This document shows positions 37,401-49,400 of a stretch of 64,000 nucleotides of DNA, piece by piece. Under the pieces are notes generated by a model. It searched no databases. It was not told where the DNA came from and saw only the letters and a program-made list of their open reading frames with translations. Positions within the stretch are counted from its first letter, which is position 1. The number at the start of each line of letters is the position of its first letter. Both the position numbers and the translations under genes were made by a program. The DNA is from Ignelater luminosus (taxonomy: Eukaryota; Arthropoda; Insecta; Coleoptera; Elateridae): the NCBI GenBank assembly GCA_011009095.1, contig VTPC01001020.1, positions 1 through 64,000 on the forward strand. The letters run 5' to 3'.

Positions 37401-40400
37401 GGCATGGCAAGTTATACCGTGCAGAACCTTGTATAAATGCACTTAATTCCAAATTTAAAAGAAAAGCATTTTTTAACCAAATAAAAAGAACTGTTAGTTC
37501 CAATATACAGAGTGTTCAAGATCCAAGACTCACCATCTGGAGCTCGCGGACTATAAAAGATAGTAAAGTCGCTTAAACTGGAAAAGAAATTGCCCATTTT
37601 GGAGACTAGTTGCTTCTTCAAAATAATCCATGACTTACTGGATATTCTAGAAATCACTATTAGAGCAAGAAAAGTTTTAGATAACAATTTGAAAAGAGCG
37701 TGGCGTACTGCAGTTTTTACCTACGAACCGTCTTAATAACTTTCTTTTTTTTTCTAACAATTAACTTAAAATCTCTTGGTCAAAGCAGTTTCAACAGAAA
37801 ATAATTTAAATCCTCTAAACGCAATTCATTTGGTTTTTTGTAACTTTGATAAGCACTAAAGATCCTAATAATTATGTATACCTGCCACAAATTGATAAAA
37901 TTAAATAAATTTGGCTAATAATTCTAGCAACACTATATAAAGTTTGTACTTTGAAGAACAACTATATCTTAATATTTTTTCCCGTAAAATATTGTAAGAT
38001 TAACGTTCAAATACACGAACCATAAAAATTATACTTTAAAGATAAGAAAATCCTCGTGCATTTGTTCTGAACCACGCCGTTTGTTCCGTTCTACATCTAG
38101 GTAGAGGAAACCCTATTCGATCACCGCTGAGCGATAAGAAGCAAAAACACGTCCCTTAAAAGCGGCAAGTATTGATCTTTGTCTTAGTATTACCTCTTTC
38201 AAAATGGAATGATTACTACGAACGTTCTCTCATAATCGCTATACATCATCATTTGCTTTCTGATCTTTGCGTACACCAATAACGAAAACATATTACGACG
38301 ATATTCGTAAAGTTTGTGTATTGGCAGCTTAAAATTAATTGTCAGAAAGGACAGATTTAAAGTTTCTGAATTTTTCTTGCTTCGGTGAACTAAATAGATT
38401 CCTTAGTTAATGTTTGCTCTTTTTCTTTAGTTATCGGTCATAAAGCGCGCATGGTCTATGGCAAATTCCATTTGGACTATATCTCCAGTCTTCTGGCCAA
38501 ACGTAGCTGCCTGCCTACCCGATCGATCGCTTACGCTTCAAACATATTTCCGAGAGAGAGGCTTCCCTTAGGTTATCTGATAATACACACTTAAGTATCT
38601 TCATTAAAATTTTGTTGGATCATATACTCTAGAGTAAATACAGTTTTCCAATTAATTTTGGCACCTACAATTGAAACCTTTTTCTATCCTTATTTTGCTA
38701 TAGATTTAAAGTTTTTCCGCGTACAAACTGGAATGAGAATATTCTTGTCGATTCTATTTTTTCTCGTTTTCCAAACTGGGTTCTGAATTTCATTTAAGAT
38801 CTACGACGTAAATTTCGCTATCGAAATTATGCATTTGTTATCCTTTACAATAATAAATTCAGAATAGTGTTGATATCTGCAAAGTAATTTGATAAGATTA
38901 CGTGTGCAGGGATTTCTGTACAGACGATAGCATTGTTATTTGTGGAGGTATCCAAGAATGTTATCGAAGAAAGTTGTACAGAACGATTACATTTATATTT
39001 TAAAATTATCTTCGATTATACAGTGCGTGACATAGCGTCCATTTTGTTTTTTAAATGGAACATCTTATATACTTGAATAATTTTCTTACTTGTGCTCGAT
39101 TCGTTGTTTGTTATAACAATATAGCACCGTAGGAGTTTCGGCGTCAATTCAATTGGTTTTTTTTTTACAAAATCTTAAACTTCTCTATAAAAGGAGGTTT
39201 TAGTATTTCACTCACGAAAATAAATTTTAATTTTTGTTGAAGTTTTAACTGAATGGTTTCATTTATACAGGATGATCGAGAAACTTGATTCGGATATTCA
39301 GACATAAATATTTACCTCGAAAGATCTTCACTTTAATTTACTTTTTCCTTTAAGAACTTGCTTTTTGTGAGCTGTTTTTTCAGTATTGAAATTACATGTT
39401 AAAATGATATTTCAATGCTCACCCTGTATAACAAAGACAAACTACTGTGTCAAAAACAAAAACTGGCTCGAAGTGTTCTTAAATTACAGTAACAGATACA
39501 ATGTATTGCATTTAAAGGAAATTAAGCAAATTAATGATTTGCATTTTTTTATCATTCTGTATAATAAAAGACTTCACGGCTTACTAGATATCGCTAAAAA
39601 CGAAAGTGTCCGATATTCTTTTTTTTTAGTAGAATATTTCACGAACGAGCAAAGATACAGAAGAACGACAAAGAGAGGACGGAACACAGAAAAAAATTAT
39701 TTTCGCGATCGTCTTTTGTTTTTACTTTGACAGTAGCGTCAAATAAGCAGCTAATCAAAGATCTTAAAAGCGTCTCTTTTGTCATTTATTTCACAAAAAT
39801 CAATTATTTTTATATGTTTAATGTCATGGCACACCACATGAAAATGGTTTTCACTTCATAACTTAATAAAACAAAAGAATAACTATGTCAAACTTATATC
39901 ACTGAAAAGCATTTAAATCATGCTATTCAGCAGTATGAAAATCAAGTAGGCGTTGCATTTAAAAAAAAATGCGTTTACGTTCAACCGTCGAAGTAAAACA
40001 AGAGACGGTCGCAAAAATATTTTTTTGATTATTTTGGGAAAAATATGGTGTAAAGGAAATTAAACTGTTGGGGGAAGTTTTGATATTTTTACAAATTATG
40101 TGTAAATTTTAGTTTTGTACTTAAATATAAATTTGAGAAAACTACCAATTTTGTTTATTTTACCAACTTTTTTATAATTTTGCAATTATATGTAAAAAAA
40201 AAACCAAATAAGTGCCGATTATCGATACTTAGATTATATTACTTCAATTCAAAGTAAGAAGAAAATTTAAATTTCCGCCTTTTTATGGCAGGCACAAAAC
40301 TTTCAAGTATCAATAATCAAAAATATTTTTTTTTGAGAACTCGATAATAAAAGAATTTTCTATATGGTGCTGATTTTTTTGTGACACACTGTACTATATA

Positions 40401-43400
40401 TTATGGGTCACCCAGTCAATAATCGATACAGGCCGATATGAAGAAAAGATTTGAAATGAAAAGGGTCATGAAGCATCATTTTTAGTATCTTCCAAAAGAT
40501 ACCGCTGACAGCTTGATTAATTCCTTCAAATATAAATGACATATTTGTAATAACAATTCGTGTAATCGTAATTTAAAACTACCCTAGCTTCAGCTGCACT
40601 GCACTCATCACAAAACTTGCATTGCTAAAATGTCGCCTAATATTCTTCCAAAGCGTTTTTCGTTAATGTCACTTCAATTATTTCAGAATTTCTAGTTACC
40701 GTTTGATCCCCTCTATGATCTATAGGATGTAAATAAATAACACCCACAAATTGATAGGATATATTCATGACTAAAACAATTTTTCAAATAAAAGCTATTA
40801 TCGATTCGTCATTGTTTAGGAATTGTCGACCTTTAAAGTTACATGCAAACATGTTAGCTTTCGAATGTATTTGATTACTTATCAAAATATCAAAAATTTG
40901 TGTAAGAGAAAGTTGAAAGAATTAGCTTCCGGAAGTATAACGACTACTTTTAATTAATTATACAGGGTGTACTTATGTAACTGAAACACGTTCAGATCTC
41001 TTGCAAGTAGGTACGAATGAAAAGTACTTAAGTAAAAGTATTTATTTTTGGTATTTAAGTACTTTGAGTGGAATTTTTGCTACAATTGCAAGTAAAATAT
41101 ATTTCAACTTCATTTTTAAATACAGTACAGCAGCTGTGAACAAGTCAAATTATTTATCTAGTCATCACGAATCTACCCTATCAATTTATCGCTATTATTT
41201 ATTTACACTCTGTATATAGTAGTATATACTAAATGTACCTTAGTTACACAATCCAAACTCAGTTGTCTCATTGTTACATTACCTTCTGGACGCTCTTTGA
41301 AGCAGGTTTAAAAAATTCCCAAGACGCTAACCAGGGAAGAAGTTATGGACAAACTTAGCATACCAAAGTAGCGTATCTTAGCGCCCTATATTATTATCAT
41401 AAAGAGCAACACTACACTCTTGTTTGTAAACAGTTGAAACCTGAGTATAACAAGTTTGGACAACATCTATCAGTAGGTTTTGTTACTTTTTCTTCTAGAA
41501 GTGAATTAATTATAAATTCCAAACCCCAGTTATCATCTTGTTGAAATTGTCAACATAGGTAGAGTATGACACAAGCCTTGTTATATACAGTGTGTCCCAA
41601 TTTCGATGCTCACTATTGGAATCTCGGAAATTGCAAGAGATACGAAGTCGGTTAAATTACAAAAGTTTTGGCTATTTTGGAGATCAGTTTACTTATGCTT
41701 ATCTTATCTCAGGAACGAGCAAAAATAGAAAAGAACAGCAGAGAGGGTGTTTTAGAGAATTTACTCTGAAACACAAAAAAAATTATTTTCGCAATTGTCT
41801 TGTTTTATTTCGGCGGTGAAACGTAAATCCAGATTTTTTCTAATGGAACGCCTACTTGATTTTCATATTACTGAACTGCACGTCTTAGATGCTTTTCAGT
41901 GATACATGGTTTGACATAGCTATTATTTTGTTTTACCGAGTTATGAAATGAAAGTCATTTTTCATCATAGTCGTGGAGTTTTATCAAAGAAATTCATTTG
42001 TTGTGGAAAAATTGCTGAAACAAAATAAATACGCTTTTATTGGGCATTGATGCTATCTGCGAATGCTCAGTAAATTATCTTAAAAGCGTCTTTTGTTTTG
42101 TTTTAGCAATTGTTACATAACAAATGTAATTTATCCGACAAAAACCAATAATTTTCATATGTTTAAAGCCATGGCACACTAAATGGGAAATGCTTTTTAT
42201 TTAAAAAAAAAAATAAGATAATTTCGTTTTTAGCAAATATCTAGTAAGCCGTGAACTTTTTTGAAAAAACAAAAGCATAAGTAAATTGGTATCCAAAATA
42301 GCCAAATTTTTTCTAATTTAACCGACTTCGTATCTCTTACAATTTCCGAGATCCCAATAGTGAGCATCGAAATTGAGACACACTGTAGAAAAATCGACGA
42401 AAGTGTTTTTTTGCTGTTTTTAAATAAAAAACAAAACACTGTTTCGGACTGTCACCATCGTTTTTTTTATATAAATGACATTTCACCATTTTTTCAGTAT
42501 ATCTTGTAAGCAAATCAATAACTTAAGACTTAAATCGATAGCATCGATATCGGGATACATTTTGCAATACACTGACGTGATTGGACTTGATATTTTTGTA
42601 TGTCTCCGTCTATCCATTATACATTCTGAGAATCCAGTACTAATTGCAATAGCAGTGGTGGAGATGGAAGGGGAGATGTGGCCAAAAAGTAGAAAGTAAT
42701 GATATCAGTTAACTCTAATTTTGAAAAGAATAGCGATGGCTAACAAAATGTAAAGTTTTCCACATTTCTTTACGCATTGATAAATGTCAGGATTTGTTGC
42801 ACGTCTATGGAACGCTTACTGTAGGTGCCTTTCGATTCAAGCTTTTATAGCCGTAAGTAGTATTAATTCTCTTACAAGATGTTCCGGAAAAATGTTTAAT
42901 TTAGTCTTAACTTATATGTGTCTGTACAGAATAGAATTCTGAGACATGAGGGCACGTGGTGTCAGGTGATTTGACGTGAAATTTGGACTCAATTTTTATC
43001 GCAAGAATCCGTCCAATTATTTTCGAGACACCCAGTACATCCCAGAGTGGTGCAAAACGATATAGAGTGTCCTTGAAATGGAATATTTATATGGCAGAGT
43101 CCCGAATCAAAAACAAGTAATTGACAATTAATTACATAACCAGAAATCAGGTTCTAACATCTCCAGATATAACAAAATTTTGAGGCGCAAAAACAACCTT
43201 TGCATAAGAGCCGACCCTGGTCGCCAATAAAAATTGGATTTACTAAATTTTAATTTTTTTAAGTCTGACTTAGAAAAAACGATATTGGCGAAAATCATAA
43301 ACCAAGAAATTCTGTAAATGTGGCGGAGAAGAGGTGAACAGCACCTCCAATGCACCGTTGCCAGAGTTGACAATAGATCTCCAGATACATGGAATTTTCA

Positions 43401-46400
43401 GAAGAAATTCATCATGGAAATCAGTCAGGAAATTTGATTTAGAATGTAAAGTTCAAACCCTGTTCTAAAAAGCAATTCAGTTTTAATATTGCACTTTAGT
43501 CTTGAGATATCGAAAACAGAAAATATTGGGGACTTAAGTCTATCTAGGAAACTAGGCTTGATTTCAACTCGGGAATACTCCCGTTTGCTTCGGAAACACC
43601 CTGTAAGAAAATCATCTTAATCGGTTCCTATTTCAAACATAAATTATTTATATCGAGATATTTAGATACCTATTAGTAACATAACCTTAAATTGCTTTTT
43701 TATAAGATAAAAATCTAAATAGAAAGTTATAGGTAAGTAAGTAAATGGAAAAAGTAAGGTTGAAATTGAGTAAACCATTGTATAAACGAAATTTAAAAGA
43801 AGTTTTGAAAGAAACAGTTGTTCAACAATTCTGATAGTTTAAGCAAATAAATAGTATCTTCATTGTTATGCAACATTATTTTCTACGAGTTAACTAGTTA
43901 TTTGTGTACGCTACATGTTGTGTCCTTGCATTTGCAACGTTATTTCCACCTGAACAAATGAAACTAAAATTATCATTTTCCTGTTACAGTAGATTGTTGA
44001 TAACAGGCTTGATATTAGATGTGGAATGGAGATATACTTTTGGTTAACTTACAGTTAGATTTTTATTTTTAAGATAATAATCTCAAAAAAAAATCAGAAA
44101 ACCTTAAATCATACATGGTCATATTTTGGAGATCAAATCATTGCTACTTTTGTGTTTCATGGCTTCCTAGATTTCCAGATTTCAAGGAAAATGTTTTTGC
44201 AATTTTTTGTTTCGCTATAAGGTGGATTTTTTTTTAATAGAGCACCTACTCGATTTTGATACTTTTATTTATTTGTATGAGCTTCTATAGTTTTCAAGAT
44301 TTCTAAGATGATGAGTTTAAAATTTGAAACACGCTGTATTACAAAACCGCTACATTTTAAGTTCTTAATTACATATTTGATATTTTAACCGTGAAATGTT
44401 ATTTGAAAAATATGTGAAGAACATAATATGTAAATTAGTATCCACACAACATTGTTATGGCCTTCATGCTCACCAGACCTTTCTTGTCTACTTATTTATT
44501 TTTTGTTTTTTAAAAAATATTCGGTTAATTTTTATTTATGTTCAACATACTAAAATTTGATTGGTAATTGTTTCCAAGTAAAATACCACAATGCAGTTAG
44601 CAGTCTTGCGAATTTTCTTTGAACTCTGCAAAATTAAGTTTGGTTTCCCTGGCTCCCCTGCTTAATGCGCTTTAAAGTTCTAACGGCTCCCTAAAAACCG
44701 TATGGGGTCTGAATTATAATAGCATTAACCTATTGTATCCTGTATTCAACAAAAAAAAGGACACCCCACAAACTAAAACCATCTTTTCGAGCAAATCGAA
44801 CTAATTTTAACTGTTTGGTATACCGAAACCTACTTTGGTATGGTGTAAACTATTTTGCCTTTTACTCAAAATAGGAACTAGACTTCCTTTACAACCATAA
44901 TTTAGCAAATTAGCGCTCCGAACCCTATTTGAAATCACACCATTTGGTCTACTAGCAAGCAAACACGCCCGAGTCTCGTTCAGTACAATGCGCTGCTAAC
45001 AACCTTGAAGTACCGCTCGTCGAGTGAGACGCCTCAGCGTAATATAGAATTTGTATTTTACTCTCTTCAACGCGAAACTAAATAAATTCGAAGCTAGATG
45101 TACCTAGGGTAAAATATTCAATGGAAGTAGGTAGATTTTAATTTTTGAAACCTGCAAACTAATTTTAAATATGCAGGCCTTTTAGGTAGGTACAAAAAAT
45201 AAAACGAAACCCTACTTCGAACCCCTGTAAACGTTTGGTTATAATCATCCAAGGGATGAAGTATCGATGGAATGAATACCCTACTCTGTTTTTCAGGCAA
45301 GGAACTTTATATTCCCCTCCGTCTGTTATTCCTTTTAGTAATGTTCGAATTAATCACATTTATGTTTGTATAAGAAGGTGAAAGCAAAAAGGTCTAATTT
45401 TGTACAGCTTTATTATAAATTCCTTTTCGTAATCATAGTCTTCGTGTTAAATAACAATTGATTATGGTGTTTTGCTTAAATTTGCAAATAGAACACTTTC
45501 CTGATAATTATTAATTTTTTGACACTTGATACTATAAGATCTAGGTAAAACTAAACTTTGCAGTTTTATTAAAACAGGAAACACGTCTGCCCTATTCATC
45601 CATAGAGTAACGGTAAAATCTTAAGTCCTTGAAAAGGATATTAATAACTTTCTCGACCAGTTTGAAAGCGGTCGAGACAGCTCTTTTCAAACCTACTAAA
45701 GATAAATGACAAGTTATTTTTAAATCTAGATTACTTTGATTGCACCTTTTAGGCAAATTTGATTTAGCTCTTCTTGTAAACTTTAATCAATTAACAACTT
45801 AAGCAAAATCCTTTACGCCTAGTAAATTTTAATTACTATAGCAATTGCTTTAAAACAAAGATGGGACACTAGAAAAAATTCTTTTGGCATTAGGCTTGCA
45901 TTGGTTTCGCTCCGTGCGATGACGCCGAGTCCTATTGAAGCATCAGCTATTGTCGTTCGCCCGAAGTATTGATCCGCCCAGAGCGGTAAAGCAACTTTTA
46001 GAACCAGCTTGCTTGCTCGCTAACGATCTCAATGCCAAGATCGTCGAATGTAACGAAGATTTGCCGTTTGGTGAGACACACCAAGAGCGTTGCTGGTTTT
46101 TGCAAGTAATTCTCTCGTTTGTTTTGTATCGAATTAAAATATTCCATATTTCTTTTAATAGATCTGTTTGGAGAAAAAATATCTAGGTGATATCATTTTG
46201 ATCTTTTATTTTATTAAAGGGTACAATTTGTAGAATTTACATTTACATTTTTAAAAGAGAATATTTTGGGCTCTAACTTGAATTTTCCATTGGTATTGAT
46301 GTATTTGACGATCGTGATGCGGGCAAATGCCTGTTTCTATGTGGCACGGAAGGTGTGTCGAGCTTCTAAAAATAGCCGCAGTTGAAGCTGTCGTTGTTGT

Positions 46401-49400
46401 CGTTCGTGCAGTACGAGGACGTATGATTTTAGATAATCGAGTTGTTGATCAAAATTGCAAAAATTATTATCTTCTCTTTTATTATTTTAAAAAAACTTTA
46501 GCAATATCTAAGCTATTTTTAATTTTTCTTTTTTGTAATTTACCAAAGCCAACTTTGCTTTTTTTACAGTATAATCTTTCTATTGCTTTGATTAAACTTG
46601 ACAAATTCTGGTTCCCAAGACTATGAAACTAGTTTTCCAATTAAGAGGATTACGTTATAGCGAAAGATTAACTTTGTCGCAATGGTATGCGAGATAATGC
46701 ATTTTGAATTTCTACGCATTTCCAGAAATAACTTTAAAAAATATCTGGGCTCGAACGAGAAACTATATTTAAATCTATCGGACTTTAAAGGATTTCTCTT
46801 CTAAAATAGTATATTTATGACCAAGATACTTTTTCCAAGGAGATTTCAAAATCAGAAATTCTTGGTGACTTACCTTGAAACACCAAGAGATTATGAGTAA
46901 TGTTTGCCAATCAATACGTCAAAGCAATTCAAACATTTAATATTTTGATGATAACGTGAACCAAATAAAATGAATTAGTCCACTTGGTTAGTAGTTTGCC
47001 CAAAAGTAAAGATCAATACGAGTTGCGAAAAAGGGTCGGTAGATGGCATGGTGGCATTGATAAGCAAAATCAAATTAATTTGGTAATATGAAAAACAAAT
47101 TTTTGCTTCACTTTGTAACGATATATATTTTTTAAATTTAGAAAAAGCTTCAATTTTGTTTTCATTTTGTTGAAAATTTATTAAAGGTGGAAAAACAGCT
47201 CTGTGGAATTGCATCACGAATTCATTTTGCACACATTCGTGCTAAATCATCTAATTTAAGGAATTTTTTAATTTTTTTTATTTCATTGGGTGACGGTAGC
47301 GGCTGGCAACTTTTTATTAGGAGAGGACAACATAAAATGGTATATGAATTTCAGAATTGAGTCTAAATTCCTATATTACGTTTTAGCATCATATTATATT
47401 ATTAACCATTTCAAGCGAGCTGTACAAAATGTTCTAATTGTATTACGCGTGTATTCTTTCAATTTTTTGTTGCCTACTTGCAGTAGCCGTCACTGTTAGA
47501 TGAAACAAGATCTGTTCAACTAAAGAACTAGAGGTACTATAATACTACAATACTACAATTATATGGGTTTTTTGTAGATTGAATGTAACGACGGTATCAA
47601 AAATCTGAAATATTCAGATTGTATTGAATAAAGGCAATTTTACGTTAATTTTCTTAAGATTTGTGATTTTGATACAAAGATGGGACAATTTAGAATTGTA
47701 TGTTTATCCTTTATGTTGCTAATTTGAGTTCTACACATAAGTAAAGTGGTATAAGCAATTCTACACATATCGTCAAGAATATCTGAGTCTGAAATTTTCA
47801 TATCCTAATTTTATATAAATTATTTAGCAGAGTCTTAGAAAGTGATGGCGAGTTTTAGATGTTGACAACATTTGAGATCAGAAAAGGAGTTCAACGGGGG
47901 TTGAAGATGGCATTTTGCATACAATTTCTGCAGCTTCTGTTACAATTTTAAAAACTGATTACTTCTCTCATCTGCTTTTTTTAAAAGACTGTTTTCACAC
48001 TTTCTCAGGCTGACTTGTTGAAACACAAAAACAAAAGCGAATAGGTACTCTTTAAAATGTCGACGCGCTGTTGCCAAATTAATACATAAAATCAGAAGTA
48101 AAAGGACATATGCCACCCACTGAAAATTCTGACATTCTAAAGACTGAGGGCTGATGGCAAACTGACCTTCTATTATTGCTCATATGCCTATAGTCATGGT
48201 TTTTCCCAGGTGATTCTTAATCCAATTGTAAAAAAACGTATTGATGTATCTCTTAAGGGGTCCATAGACACAGTGGTTTAACTCCTGCAATTTATGTGAA
48301 CAATGTTCAGTTTTTTCTACAATAATCTGAAGTTTTAATTGAAAGATGCGAATCATGGTTACATAATAACAGCGATAGTGAGCTCTCTAGGCTGTAGCTA
48401 ATTTGTCGAACAAAGTGTTAAGTATGAAAACAAAAACAGTCTTCATTCATCCAGTCTGTTGATCTATTATTAGCAAAATGGTCTTTATAGTCTTTGGGAG
48501 GTAAAATGAAAAATGGTGTCTTGTCAGAGGCCACAATTCATTGTGGTTTTTAACTTGTAATGATCTTGCAAGATTTTTGAAGAATGAATTGACATTGTGA
48601 GAGTTGAAGATGGTCGCTCTAGATGCCAATACATAAACCCTTTTAGCCATGCTTCGCCAGCTATAGTATTTTGGGAATTTACAATTCAAGACAACAGTGT
48701 GCCAAAAACCTAATTTTATCCAAGGTATACACTTTGCAGATATTTTGACAATTTTTGCCATAGTAATATATATCCAATAGACCAAGATGGCCGACTCATT
48801 ACTTTTTTTATCATTTTGCAATAGCGAACAAGAGTTTGATAATTTATGTTAAATATAATCTTTAGAGACACTTCGAATTGAATTTCCAGTACCCACTGCA
48901 TTTTCACATGTGCTCTATAGTTGCGTTCTTTAGATCTGTAAGGAATTTACAATTTCTGGGGGTCAATTTTTGGATATCATAATATATCTAATTTAGCGCA
49001 AGATCAACCTCTTCATAAAAAAAAAAGAACAAAGAAAGCCTTAGTGATCAAAAAAGCAAAAGCATTAAGACAATAATAATTAGACAGTCAAAACTAACCT
49101 ATAAAACCTTCATTTAAAAGTTTTGCAAAAGGGTCAACTAAACTTCCCAAATGTTTTTTAGTCATAGCTTTCTCTTGTAGCTTATTCAAATTAGTTGTGC
49201 CATATGTTACTCTTCTAATAATAAAGAGCTAGATAAATCACAGTTTTGTACAACAGAAACAATTATCTAATATTTTATAAATATATTTTCAGGACAATTT
49301 ACACAACTCTTATGAGCCAAGCAATGAAGACCACAATAAACCATCGGATAATAACGAAACCGAACTATGTGCGCAACTTCACAAGGCAATTCAAGATTCT

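Larger units (their letters stand above)
34758..49292 (+). other. 14.5-kb second intron of the ZAD gene
   Basis: Bounded by GTGAGT and TTTTCAG and consistent in phase. It holds at least six inverted-repeat elements or remnants (listed separately) and no recognised host gene. Sections not covered by listed repeats (34.8-36.8, 37.3-39.2, 42.4-44.0, 44.4-47.2 and 47.5-49.2 kb) are AT-rich with no supported coding potential, apart from GC-richer patches at about 45.9-46.1 and 46.3-46.4 kb. Confidence 0.7.
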
